Below, piece after piece: positions 23,053 through 36,750 of a stretch of 64,000 nt of DNA. Under the pieces are notes generated by a model that saw only the letters and a program-made list of their open reading frames with translations, was not told the DNA's origin and ran no database searches. A program made the translations under genes and the position numbers. Origin of the DNA: Myoxocephalus aenaeus (taxonomy: Eukaryota > Chordata > Actinopteri > Perciformes > Cottidae); contig JBAMJR010000100.1 in NCBI GenBank assembly GCA_038501785.1, positions 1,804,001 through 1,868,000 of the forward strand, given 5' to 3'. Every line of letters starts with the position of its first letter. Position 1 is the stretch's first letter.

Positions 23053-25735
23053 AATAATGTGCTATAACTTATCCCGCATTTAAATGAAAGAGAGGTGCGA
23101 ATGTGTTTACGAGCTGGCAGCAGTAAAGCGAGCCCGCATCCCTGCTGCCATTAAATAAATAAAATAAAAATAAAAAAACAGGGTTCGCCTTTATTGTCCC
23201 ATTAAAACTGGATCCTCTGCATTCCTGTGCCATTGATATTCAAAATGCATCTAAATGATTGCATACAAAACTTCCCATGTTGGGGATTTCAAAGGGCCTC
23301 CTGTGGACTTTACTGGGGAATGAAAGGGAGTGTTTAACTGAGAGCTCCAGCTGCAGATCAACATCAGCACAACAAACAACACAAACAACAACATTTAAAA
23401 AAAAATTTAAAAAAATGAGAAGGCTTTAACAAGGCTTCATCTGAGTGTTCATGGTTTACAGGGACGAGTGAAATCGTTTGTGTTGTGAGTACACATGTGG
23501 AGGAAGTGGGTTGCTGTGGGCTGAGCCGGTGATTCATGGCTGTCTGCCCAACAAGAAGGCTTGATCCCGTCAACCACAGTGCACTTTCATAAGCCCTGTA
23601 ACACAACCGATGCATAATGTCGTTTAAAGCATGACTAATTTTTCTCTGCCTGAGGGAGGGAAATCACAGCAACATAAAAAAAAGAAAAAACTTGGCAAAT
23701 AGTCATTACCACGGAAGGTAATGTGCTGATTTCTTTCCAAACGCAAGGCTTCGCTTCCCAGTTTGATCAAACGACGCTAACGTTAGCCGCCGCCGCCGCT
23801 CGCCGCCCGATTTCTCTGAAAGTTCAAAAACAAACAAAAAGCACCTGACAAGCGATTTAAAAGAAAGCAGCAGGATAAACAGCAATTAAGCACACATGTA
23901 CTGACTGTGATGGAGCCAGCGCTGTGGAGTCACTCATCGCCTCTTAAGCACATGTTTGTGACAAAAACTTCTCGGAGCATGACTGTAAACCCACAAGCGA
24001 GGAAAGAGCGCGCAGCAGCCGGCTTGATGTGGCCACCTGTGAGTCACGAGCAGGAGGAAACACATCTCTGTAACAACACAAAGAAGAGGGACAATCCCAT
24101 GTCTTTTATCGTTCTATCACTTTTAAGTGTATGGGAAATAAGCAATGGCTGCAAGCCAGTCGTTGGATGCTTTCTGCCAATGAATGCACTTGTCTGGACA
24201 ACCAGTCGTGTTGGCAGCTGGCCAATCAGGAGCCAGAGGGACAGATTTATTCTAGAAATGTAAACTAATATGTGGCACAAAGAAGAAGCAAACTGGACTA
24301 AAACACACGGAACTTAATCTGAGTTCTAATGACTTCAAGTAAATTACTTTATTGGCTTTATCTTGCAATGTCCGCGTGTCATTTTACCGTGTTAATTCAT
24401 ATATATCTCGGTTTCATTGTTAAGCTGTTGAGGTTTCTGCACCCGATCCACAAGATAATGCAACCTGTGTGTTGCATGTGGAGATTAAAGTGACCTGGGC
24501 TCCAATGCAAGGTGCATTTAAATTAAACTAAATGCCTCATCTGTCGGAGACATTGCAGAGTTGAAAGGTCACAATAAACCTTCTGGAGCGCTTTACTTGT
24601 CCAGTTTTTTAAACTGTACAATATCAAAGTATTTACAGAGTCGGGTTCTGTTTTTCTGTTTTTTGAAATGTAATGTGTTGATGCTTTGAGCAGAACAAAG
24701 TCATTCCATTGACCTCCATTAAAATGGTGTGGTGGCAAAAATCTCAAAAAGCTGCATGACCATGATACTGTTGGAAGTAACTGACAATATATATGTGTTT
24801 TTTTGTTTTTTTTTCAATTTGGTTGACCTGACCCTTTAAAAAAGGAAGGACCTTTCATGTGGATTGAAAACTACATTTTCACACCATCAGTCAAAAGAGT
24901 CGCCGCTCCGACAAATTGCCTGCTGACACTATATGAAAAAGTAAAAAAGATAAAACAGCGAGAATCAATCAAGTGCAGTATGCTGCTGGTCGAGCAATAA
25001 CAAGAGTGAGCTTTATGAATGGGGAGAGCTGTTTCACAGTCCGGTTTCTGAGGCTGGGAGGAGGGAGGAGGGGGGGCAGCCACTCAAGAGTTGGGATAAG
25101 GTTACCCACAGAGATTAGCTGACAAGAGTGAGGGAGTGAGAAAAACAAGCAAAGCAAGTTAAAGGTCTTAGTTTACCTGGCTCGCTGTGCTTGGCAGCCA
25201 ATGAAAGTGCTTTTTGGAAACCACAGACTCAAACGGGGCCCTGAAACCATCCTCCCGCCGCCACTTTTTGCCAATTCTATTTCAATTCGGATGGGAGCGA
25301 ACGCGACTTTCAAGTCGAGGGACGGCGGGCGGATGAGGTTATTTAGACGACTCCCGGGCTCCTTTCAAGCCCCTTTTGAATTTGACCCTCGCCGCGTCCC
25401 CCCCCCGTGCAGCTATGCGTGTCTGTCCTCAGCGACGGGACTGCGGGAATGTCACCGAGGATATCTCATTGAAGCCAGAGGAGGAGGCATCTGAAGGCGG
25501 GCGAGCGCTCAGCGGTTCAAAGGGCCCTAGCAGGCATTTAGGGCTCGACAAAAGAACTTGGCAGATCAGTAAGTGAAGCCCAATGTACTACATTAGTGTC
25601 AGGACCCCCTCCGCGTCCCTCCCACTTTGCACTTTCATCTCTGACACGGACATATTGACTTAAAGGAAAGGAGGGGTGCCAGGGCCGCAGAGGAGGGGTG
25701 GGTAGCTGTGGTGTGTGTCGGAAGGGGGTGTGTGT

Positions 25736-25736
<1 letters not shown>

Positions 25737-25776
<40 letters not shown>
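25737..25776. repeat. GT microsatellite
   Basis: About 20 GT units. Confidence 0.95.
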
Positions 25777-25779
<3 letters not shown>

Positions 25780-28700
25780 ATTCAATTCCCAAGGTGAGGC
25801 GATTGATGCAGAGGGGTGACCACTGACTCGTAAGCCACCCAGAAGCCCTTTTTTTTTTAAACTGGAAGTCACAGGCCGACAAGCGTGTGAGACCTGACCG
25901 GGACGGCCCTCTTCCTCTCCTCTCACTGAAATCAGCCTCACCCCATTAGGATATGCTGACCCCCCACAACCCCTCCCCTCTCCAAACACACATCCCTTTT
26001 CACACTGTCGGCCGTGCCCTTCCGCGGGGGGCTACTGAAGTCCAACGGATAGCGTGGGTTTGGGTCGCAACGGGGTCGCGACACCTTGACATTGCGGAGG
26101 GTGACAGAGAGAGGAGCCAGAGGAGAGGGAGGGCGCAGCTTCGGCCAGCTACCTCGGAGACCTTTCAAGTATCACCTGAAAGAGGGAGAGAGAGAGAGAA
26201 AAAATGTGTTTTAGTAATTTGTCCCCCGTCACACGTTGTTTGCATGGAGTCATTAAGGCCCGTTTAAGGGTTTTGCCTCAGAGGGAGGAGGAGGAGGAGG
26301 AGGAGGCCAGAGAATTTGGGTGCGGGCGCTCTTTTTTTTTATTTTAAGGGTGGGCGTGGGAGTGAAGGGTGAAAATGAAAGCGGTCGCTCTTCGACAAAT
26401 CATCTCCGAGCCGCCGGCGCCGCATGCCGAACATATTAATACGTTTCCCACTGAATTCGGGTCGCCTGTTTGACATTAGTGACGACTTCGCTCCGCCTCC
26501 CGTCCAGCGGGGAGTCGAGAGTTGTTGCTCTCCTGTTGCTAGTTGCTAACACGTGAAACAACTGTGTGACTGCATGCGTTTTGAAGACATCGCTAAACTA
26601 TTCTCACTTGGACCAATTCTCTGGCCGTCGCTCAGAGGCGGGGGAAAACTGCCAGAATGTGTCACAGTGCAGCAATTGAATAACAACCGGCCGACAGACC
26701 CCATAGTGTTCTAGGTTTTTCTGGCCCCGCGGTTGACAGATAAATGTCAAGTCTCTTGGACGAGCAGAGGTAATCAAAAAGTCTCGCTTCTCAGACTCTT
26801 GCCGAACAACGCGAGTGCCTTAATGACATAATAAGCCTTCAGAGCTGGGTGGACTGGCGGTGAAAGACTGAGAAGTCAAATGATGTAAGTGTTTCTTTGT
26901 CAGCTCTTTAATTTGTTTTTCCTCCCTGAATTGAACGACCCCATAATTGTTTTCTTGGATTGCCATAATTACCTAATTAAGGGGCTGGTTGTTTGTAATG
27001 TGGCATAAAATTGCTCTGACCAGAAGGCTTGACTCATTCAGACAAAATGTGTGAATATGTGACAGTTATTAAAACGACACCTAGCTAGTTTCTTCTGAAA
27101 TGCATCTCCAGCTGTGATGAATGGCAGTGTATAGATCTCATTACTGGCACAAAGGCTGGCGGTAAATTAAAAATGGGCTTGAAAACAGCTTTGAAAAGGT
27201 GGCGCTTTACAATCAAAAGGATGTTGCAGCCCACCAAGAGTGTGACCCGGACTCACCCACATAATTTGATGAGGACTTTGATTTTAAGTCATTACCTTCA
27301 TGTTCGGGGTGAGAAGTACTAAGTGAGTGTTCAAAGGCGAAACCTGTCAGGCTAATGTTTATCTGATTACCGAGCTGTCTGAGAAGCACTTCCTCAGGTG
27401 CAACTGGTCTGTTGTGTGCGCTTGTTGGGGCAACACACCAGATTGATCTCATCTTGTGCAACTGGATCAAATTCAGGAACATTTTAATGATAACAACAGC
27501 ATTTTGAAAGTTGTGGTAGACCTGTATTGTTTAATTATATCTATTAATTTAAAGAAAATTGAATTAATTCCATCATTCGCCCCCTTTTTGTTCAAAACTT
27601 GCATGAAAAATGTTACTTTCTTATACCTATATTTTAGGGTAAAGTGTGTTTCTAAAGCTGGATGCAGCAAGTTTGATGCATTTCTTTTAGATAAATGAAA
27701 GAAGAGAAATGGCGGAAAAAAATCCACTGTTTTGCTTCTAATGAATCACTTCCTGTTTGACGAAAAAGGGTCCAAACCTTAGAACACAGCCTCATCGATA
27801 GGACACACATACGGCATCTCGTTGAGGCGCTTCGCTTTACTGCATGTTTATTACATGTTCTAGTTTCAGACTAACATTTGCCACTTAAAGGTTTTAATGA
27901 ACATTTTACATGGTTACAGAGGTTTCTGTTTTTGCAGCATCTGGACAGAGTGACAACCCCAATCCAGAGCAATACAGGGGGTCAGCCGGCCCCCTCTTAA
28001 AGTCCCGATGCTCTCCCTTACAATTTAACTTCAACAATAAGTCGCACTGGAGTGCAGCTGCTGCACAAAAGTCCTCTTTTTTTTCACCAGTCCCCGAAAG
28101 GTCCCACAGCAGTTGGAGTGGAGTCCCTCCTTGAGCGGTCTCTGCTCCGGTAAAGCTAGCCTGAACCTGCAGTTCCACTCATCCTAATCGCTGAGCCCAA
28201 TCCATTCCCCTGTCTAGCACCTCTTCAGAGGCCACTCGCCCCTTTGTTCTGACAATACACAAACGACCATTCAAATGGAGGGACTCTGTAATCAGTGAAA
28301 TACTAGCCTCTGGGCTTTGTAGAATAGAAAAAAAAGGAGGGAGAGAAAGAGAGAGAAAGAGAGCAACATAGAAAGAGAGGAGAGCGAGAGAGAGAGAGAG
28401 AAAAAATCCATCCATGACCAATCAACTCTAACTACCTGTCTGGCTTTTTCGCTGCAGATGTTATTTGGAAAAAGAGGGGAGAAAAAATGTGCCCGTTCCA
28501 GATGTAAGATGTACAAAGGGAAGGCAGGCTGGTACCTCCACCCACCCAGAAAAGGGCTGGACCGGTCCACACCCAGCCAGCTTTTGATATGGCTGATGTT
28601 GTTTTTGCTCTTGCCTACGCCATTTCCTTCAAAGAACTATGTGATGCGTTGCGTCACCTCGCACTAAATTTAGACGGTGAGATAAAGTAAAATATGATTG

Positions 28701-31344
28701 ATGCAGTCTCACTGTCAAAGCATGCTGAGATCTTACTGCATCATTTGGCGCTGAGCTTCACCTGGGAATATAAATATTCATATGAATGGGTTTATGGTGG
28801 GTAGAATTCATCTCTTTTATTGATACAAGACGTTTTAAAAAGGTTTGGTATTAGAAATGTCAGGTCTTTTTTATTTATTTCCTATTTGGATCCGAGGTCT
28901 GAAGAAAACGGATCAAAGATTTGCTTTATATCGTTTACGTGTGCTTTTCTTTAAGCTAAGTGCAACCGTAGAATAAGCTTCAAGTCATGCACTGCAATGC
29001 AATAACTAGAAAAATAAGTTGGCAGGGTATTCCCTGGAATTATGAGCGTCTCACAGCGACTTGAGTATATGCATTTGTTCAGTGCACAAGGGTGGAATAG
29101 TTTACTTTGTTGTATTATTTGTGTATTTGGTTCAATTAGTTTCACTCTGCACCACAATAAACAAACCGTGGACTGTCAACAAAACTCACACGAGTCAGTC
29201 ATGCAGGTTGTTTATTGAGCCGAGCTTTGGTAACCCAATAGGGTGCAGTCGTCTGCAAAGAAACAGGTTTTTGTCTTTAATTGTAGGCCTGTGGTTTCAA
29301 ATCATTACTGACTAATCGGTCTAGCTTGAAATTGTGGATTTGGGGATGTTTTAAGAATATCCCTGTTATCTTGTTCCCAAAAGAACAGAACATGTTTGAT
29401 GTTGTTACTGTTAAAGGGACCCTATTCCCCCATGTTTTAGTTTTCTAAGTGAATAATGAGGACAGCTATTTGTTCAATGTGTCTCGTATTGAGCGAAAGC
29501 ACTGCAGCCCCTAAAAGGACTACAATGTAATCCAGTTGCACACAGTCAATGTACACTTATCATAAGTGTCTGACAACAGAGAATCAATCTGGATACAATC
29601 TGAATATGCCAAAAAATGGATTTGGCAGCCTGAACAAGGACTCAGTGGACGTGCGTAGATGAAGGATTAAATTGTCGCCTGTTTTGTTGTTGCCTGCTGC
29701 AGCGCTCTTGCTCAAAATCGTTGACCTCATGAGTCACTTAGACACGAAAACATGATCAAATTGTGTCCAGGATGAAAAATACTGACGTTACCTTTAATCC
29801 AACCGCCCTGCCAGTGTTGATGCATTGAGCCGTCAATATGATAGAAAGCTATAATATTGTTCATAATCACATAGCAATTCACACTCAAAGAATTAATTGG
29901 ACATTTTAGCTTTTCCTTTTGATAATAACTGCTTATGAACACTGTTTGTGTCTCCTCATAATTGGTCGGATTAATGAAAACATCTTTAAAAAAAAGGAGT
30001 AACCGTGCTCAAATGAAAGCAGCTAAACCAGTAAATCAGGTTAAGGCCCAGTGCAGCGTTGTGTTGTAGGTCAAGAAATGCATTAGCTCAACCCAAATGA
30101 AGTGTGGGATGTTTTGCATTGCCAGCTGTACGTCATCCGCCTCCTCCGCACTGCTCTTGTGAAATCCATTTCATAAATGTGAATCATAATTGTCTGTAGC
30201 CCTGCAGCTTTGCCTACCTGTGCAGGGGAGGAACACATGGTTGAGATAAAGTGTGTGTGTTTTTTTTCAGGGTGTTTTTAAGAGGCACTTAGAACTTGTA
30301 TAGGTTAAAAACATTGTTTGTGTAGTAACATCCTATACCTGCACTTCCTCCTATGTGTGTGGTTAACATTATTTTAATATTGAGTATTTATTTTTGTTCT
30401 CCAGAAAACCAACAAAGCATTCTAGTTCAGGTTTGTTCAAATGGAAGCAAACACCTTGTTCAAGCATTGTAGAGAATAAGGGAAGCTGGAAAGGATGTCA
30501 AGTGAGAGAAAACACGCAAGGTGCAAACCGGCCTCACACAGAGCTCGGGGGCTGAAGTCATTACAAGATATCAGCTTTTTGAAGTTTGGGGACTGACAAA
30601 TTACCTTGTTGAACTACACCGATGTGAGTGAGGCATGTCTGTCGGATATATGATGAAAGTGCTGCCTAAGGCTGCTGCTGATGGTGGACAGATAAGTGTG
30701 GAACAGATAAATGTGAGTAAAGTAAACTTGTACATTCATATGCATGTTACATGTTACTCACCACTTAATTGCTGGCAACTGGAGAGGCAGTGACATATGT
30801 TTGATTGAAGTCCTTTATGACTGCAAGCTGGCGGTTCGACAGATTGCAGATTAAACCTTCACATCATTAATCATGTGTTATACATCAATGATTAATGATT
30901 AATTTGAAATATTGATCCGAATAGTCAGCATTACTTACCTTGAACTGCTATTTTAAAGCGTTTCCATCAACTTGCTACTGCTCATCTAGGTTCTGAGTCA
31001 TCGTGGTAGCCGGGTACCCCAGTCTCTACCTGCACCTTCTTCTTTAAAAACCCAATCCCCCCCTAGAGGGGGAAGACTGAGCGATTGTTATATAAATCTG
31101 TAAATCATAGCTTGTTTTATGAAGAAGAAGAAAAAGCCACAAACTGCTGTATTTGGATGTATTGAACACCATAAGTAATATGCAAGTGAAATATATGGTT
31201 TGGTACATGAACAAATTTAAATGTCACAGATGTGTGCAAATGTGCCCCAATGCAAATTTTTGAGACATCGCCTAAATGTTCTCTGTACTAAAGCCTCTCT
31301 AACTTTGTTCTGCTTCACTTTATCAAAGTCAACCTTTGCAGAGA

Positions 31345-31871
31345 GGATGTTCACATATTGTGCTATGATTTGGGTTAGAGAATGTTCACATATTGTGCTA
31401 TGATTTGGGTTAGAGAATGTTCACATATTGTGCTATGATTTGGGTTAGAGAATGTTCACATATTGTGTTATGATTTGGGTTAGAGAATGTTCACATATTG
31501 TACTATGATTTGGGTTAGAGAATGTTCACATATTGTGCTATGATTTGGGTTAGAGAATGTTCACATATTGTGTTATGATTTGGGTTAGAGCATGTTCACA
31601 TATTGTGGTATGATTTGGGTTAGAGCATGTTCACATATTGTGGTATGATTTGGGTTAGAGAATGTTCACATATTGTGCTATGATTTGGGTTAGTGAATGT
31701 TCACATATTGAGCTATGATTTGGGTTAGAGAATGTTCACATATTGTGCTATGATTTGGGTTAGAGAATGTTCACATATTGTGTTATGATTTGGGTTAGAG
31801 AATGTTCACATATTGTGTTATGATTTGGGTTAGAGAATGTTCACATATTGTGCTATGATTTGGGTTAGAGT
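31345..31871. repeat. 35-bp tandem minisatellite, 15 copies
   Basis: Fifteen head-to-tail copies of a 35-bp unit containing ATGTTCACATATTG and CTATGATTTGGGTTAGAG. ATGTTC recurs every 35 bp from 31347 to 31837. Copies differ by single bases, mostly at the position before TATGATT (C, T or G). There are no spacers, so it is not a CRISPR-type array. Confidence 0.98.
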
Positions 31872-34800
31872 TGGACCTTACAGCTGCATCATTTCAAAGA
31901 AATAATCATCCTGAAAGTGATTTTTTTCGAGGCAGACCTGAAACCTTTTATTTTTTGCTGTGTGTTATCTTCATTTACTCTTAACCAGTAACATATATAC
32001 TTATATTTACACTTCTGAACAAAATCTCACTTGTGTAGCCAAAATTATACAAATAGCCAGTTGCAGAGATACACCCTTTTTAGTTTGGGTATGCAATTTT
32101 CGAGGAAAGGGCCGAAAAATAGGTGGGTTTTTAAAAGGTTACGGTATCAATCTACCATGGTCAAGTGTAAAAAAATTAAATAAAGCAGATGTGTATACGA
32201 CCTGGCAAAAGGTTTCCTTGGTGGAGAAATGTGATACTACAATAACTGGTGAGTACTCCTTTAAAAATACGATTCACCACCGTAGTCTAGTTTTCCATAA
32301 GCCCTGTTCTATCTTTATTACGACACTGGAAAGGCGCGTCAACCAAGAGAGCCTCATCATACCCAAAGATATCAGCGCCTCCTTGCTACTGTAGAGCTTT
32401 TGGACTGCCTGAATGACCTGAGCCAGAAAGAAGAGCAAGGTTTCTCCAGAGTCTTCTGGCTCTGCACCTCCACAGAGGTCTTCTGGTCTTCAGTAGTTCT
32501 TCTCTGCTGGGAACAACCGGAGCGAGGACCGTTCTCCTCAGGTGGTTTGGTTCAGTGGTGTTGCTCAACCTTTCACACAAAGTGGATATAACACGGCAAA
32601 AGAGCCAGATGACCACCAAGGCCCCCCAGCTGTGCCGGATCCCAGATTTGCAACCAATCCGAACACCCACACCTGGACCCTGTGGTCGGTAATCATATGT
32701 AAGGTAGCAGCCCCCTGGTGGTTCCTTTGGGCTTCAGTGGCCCTGGACCCAGATCTCACTATTCTGAGTGAGCTTTACTTAGCTTGGGAACAAGCGAAAG
32801 CTTCTTATGGTTAGTTGTTTTTAAGGAGAGACTTAATAATGGCATTATACAAAAAAGGTGGGGACATAACCAGTAATAATGGAACTTGTTAATAATTTAA
32901 ACCAAACTACAGGCAATAGTTAGCGTAACTTCCTTGAGGACGTAGAGGAATTACAGTTTGAGCGACTGGAAGAAGGTTTGATAGGCGACTCCGGCCCTGT
33001 TCAGACCTGCCATTAACATGCATGGAGTGGACAGCACTGAGAACAAGTGATGCACTCAAGACTCAAAGAGGACGCACTGAGATGCAGTCGCATTGTCAGC
33101 GCGTAACATTCTCAATAAAACCCAGATAGACGTTCAGCCTGCAAAGCATCAAGAGGCAACTCAACAAAACAGCTTCATGCATGGTGACGACTTCATAGCT
33201 TGTCTGGGATGTTTTTCGCACAGATATGACATCTGCCCAACAAGGGACGGCAACCATATAGTATATATATATATATGTTCATGAAATGTACCTGAATTCC
33301 CGAAGACGTAGGATATTACTACCGCTGTCTACAACTGGTTGAAAACACATTTGATCTTGGCGAACCGGAAAGATGCGGGCAACATGTTTTATTCTGGATT
33401 TTTACATCCCATTACAGGCGGTCACTCGAAACGCTTTCTGTTTGCAGATGTGAACTGAACATGGCAAACATCTGTCAGTCTTCTATCGGGTTGGATTCAA
33501 GATAAACTAATTAAGTATCTCAGAATCCTACGAGGATCTTGTATCTATCGCATTTTGGTAAACATGAGTTACGTTAGCTTTAAGTAATCAGACGAGACCA
33601 GAATTTGTTTTCCATCCAGGCGTTCACCTTTCTGAACAGTTCGATGGTTTGAATTGGGTTTAATCGGTTTTAAGTCAAGTGTTTCAGATCCCGGGACGTT
33701 CAAACAGTGCACCGAGTCATTGTGAACGTAACCAGGCCAAACATAACACTGAGTCATATAAAATTTTACGTTTTACTGGAATTAGCTGCATACCGTCGTT
33801 GTGACTCTTAAGTCTTACGTTATAGTTCAACCTTTGCTATCCACAGTTTAGTCAAACGGTAACTAATGAAAGGTAAGCTACTTTTCCAAAATCATCCAGC
33901 GAGTACGACGTTAAAGAGAGGCGAGAATGTGGGAGATGAGGCCACAGAGGAAATAGAGTTCTCTTCGGCGTTCCTTCAGCCCTGAAACTCCCCCAGACCT
34001 GAGCCTGACTCTCAGGAGCCTCTCCTGTATGTTCGGGGGAAGAAGAAGAAGAAAAAAGAAAAGAAAAAAGAAGCTCTGAGTTTGTGGGCAGAGGAATGCA
34101 GCTCACATCTTTGCCATTGCAGCCGAAGAGGTAATGCGCTCGCGTGTTGGCGCTTGTCGAGGCGAGCGCGCCTCCCTCTTCTGTATTAATAACCGCATGT
34201 CCTATTGCTGTACCAACTGGGCTGTGTTTTACTGGGCCAGGGCTTTTTTTTTTTTTTTTTGCTTACGGGAAGATAGATGATGGACTCCCCCCACCTCTTC
34301 CTCTAATTTACACAATTACTTCCTCCGATGTCTGTTTCGCTGAAACGTTCCCCGATCCCTGAATGAACAACACTCACACATCCCCGCCCTGTCATCCCGT
34401 CACGAGGCCGAGAGCGTAGGCTGCAGCTCAAACCATGCAAATACAGCATCAAACAACAGAGGACTTAAGTTTACGACTGAAATACTTAAAAATAGCTCCG
34501 TTTAGTGTTCACGCTCGTCTCGGTAACGCCACCGAGTTCACAAATCCTGACAGGAAAAGTATTGCCTGCTTCTTCTTCTTCTCTTTTTTTTTTTTTTCTG
34601 CAGAAGAATGTTTACATAAGCGCATCGCACTGTGACAATTGACTTACACATATCAGGAATTGTTATTAAGATACAGTCAACTGTCAAAATCTTGCCCTGA
34701 AAGAGAAAATCACTGGTGATGACAATGATGGCTTCCTTTCTGTCTAATATAAACATACCAGCGTGATCACTTTTTCCCCCCAGGGCAAAGGCATTGTTCC

Positions 34801-34964
34801 ATTTTGAAAGCTCTCTGTGAATGCTTGAAATGTTCCCTTGATATTTTTTCCCTCTGCTCGTTTATTTGCTTGTATCCAGGTGATGTGCCAACCTGTCACA
34901 TCAAGCACAGACGGCCTTATTTCCTCAGAGCAAAGGTCAAAACAATTGTCATGGGAGGGATGGG

Positions 34965-34966
34965 CG

Positions 34967-35015
<49 letters not shown>
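34965..35015. repeat. GT microsatellite
   Basis: About 25 GT units with one early C interruption. Confidence 0.95.
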
Positions 35016-35018
<3 letters not shown>

Positions 35019-35695
35019 GACCACACTCAGTAGTTTTAGTTTGACGTGTTACAAACTACCCGAGGAAACAGACATTGTTAAAAACATACTCAAACGTGAC
35101 AGAGGTTCTGACGTCTTCGCAGGTTTTTTACTGAGAGATCTATGATTATTTATTTTTTGTATGACAACACAACATTCTTCATCAGTCTGGAGCTCAAACT
35201 GTGGCTGAACAGAACATCATTTGATCCCTTTGACGCCTGCGGAGTTTCGTCGCATATTAAAAGATAATCAGCTGGCTTGTTTGAGGACGCAAAGCGGCTA
35301 ATCATAATAAAAAATACATAAATAATACTCTGTCCAATATCGTCACACTACACGGCCGATTAGGGGTAATTAGGTTCAAACATCTGAGATATCATTCGCT
35401 GCCACTTGGGGCCGCCAAAGTGCAGATCTGACCGTGCAGCTTTCAAAAGAATGCTTCTTTTTTCAGCACATCTGCATGTCCCATTTTAGAGGAAAAACAC
35501 TGGAGCATGCTTCCCAACTTTTTTTTTTCTTGATGATGCTTGTCACCAGTTACAGCACTGGCCACATGTCCTAACCGCAGAATTATTATATAGTATTAAC
35601 ACGTGTTAACAACACCTGTTGTCATAACATGAGTTTAACATGAGTAGACGCACAGATGTGTTTAAAATCACATATCCCTCCTTTGGGTCGTGAGA

Positions 35696-35723
35696 AAAAG
35701 AAGAAGAAGAAGAAGAAGAAGAA
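35696..35723. repeat. AAG trinucleotide array
   Basis: About 9 AAG units followed by an A run. Confidence 0.9.
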
Positions 35724-36639
35724 GAAAAAAAAAAGAGGGCGGAAATGTACATGCCTGCAGAGACATGACCTTACATTTCTTTCCAGCAGAGATGAGAATG
35801 AAAAATATTGTCCTCAATTAGAAGTCCTGCAGGTAAACCCCAGAAAGACAAATTGACTGATGCATGATTTTGCTGTAGTTTTCCAGAACTTCTACTTTAG
35901 TAAAACAACACCGAACAAAAAGAGCTTACATTTAAATATATTTATATATATATAAGGGGACTTTACTTAAAAATAACAATAGTTACGGTATGTTTAGGTG
36001 CCATCCACCACTGCTTTTAGCTATCAAAACTAGAGTTGTAAAAAAGCAGGCGGAGGCGTTGAGAGTGGAGAGATATAGTCGGTCTGACAGTGGTGTTAGC
36101 ATTCCCCGAAGGCAGTTTAAAGAACAGTGTAGGGTGAGGTTGCATAATCTGTGCCTCAGATTCATGGAAAAGAGTGCCTGGTCTTGAGAAAAGATATCCT
36201 GACACTTCCAAGACGTCTGGAGTGAGACTCTTGGCAGCAGCACAGGTGATTGTATCAAATGGAAATGTGTAGCTTAATTAACACTCGTTGCTACAAGCCG
36301 TACTCACAAAAGAAGGCGATGAAGTGTTGACATGTATCTGAGTTTTAATGTGAAATTGAGAGTTTGTTTCTTCAAGCACATGTGAACCGATTTTTTTTTT
36401 CTTCTTTCATAAATGACTTCACCGCAACGGCCTTTTTACGTGGATGCAAACTTAAAGAGGGATGGCACACTTAAATGTTTTTTTTTTTTTAAAGCTGTAA
36501 ATCCAATTATATGAGCTGAAACACAAACAATTATGTGGTTAATATATACATTTCTTTACAAAATGATATAAATCACCATTCCATGGGTAGAACATGGCTA
36601 AACACGCCGCTTACGGTGGTAAAAAGTCCTGTGTTCGGG

Positions 36640-36750
36640 ATGTGGCGCCATCTAGTGGTGAGGTGGCAGATTGCAACCAACTGAAACTGTTGCAAAACGT
36701 TTCGGAGATCTGGTTTGGTTTGTTCCTTCTGGGCTACCGTAGAAATGTAT
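36640..36750. repeat. Dispersed teleost repeat
   Basis: GCGCCATCTAGTGGTGAGG, then GATTGCAACCAACTGAAAC and CTGGGCTACCGTAGAAATG, occur in the same order as a common percomorph interspersed repeat. Assigned from memory. Confidence 0.65.

Larger units (their letters stand above)
22894..31344. other. Intergenic DNA between fgf24 and npm, left part
   Basis: A gene-free stretch apart from simple repeats: TTC 22981-23052, GT 25737-25776, GGA near 26281-26305, GA near 28340-28400. Unrepeated blocks with homeodomain-type TAATTA/TAATTG sites, such as 26885-27060 and 29700-30200, look like candidate enhancers. No coding exon was recognised. Confidence 0.6.

Noticed and set aside
25201..25576. 97-aa and 66-aa plus-strand frames in a GC-richer patch
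   Set aside because: No recognisable domain, and no splice sites or neighbours in support. Composition alone explains the open frames.
31345..31871. Regular direct repeats that could be mistaken for a CRISPR array
   Set aside because: Units are directly adjacent 35-bp copies with no unique spacers, in a vertebrate genome.
32386..32814. Several 60-95 aa frames on both strands
   Set aside because: GC is slightly raised here, but no family is recognisable and no exon boundaries fit. Left as unexplained non-coding sequence.
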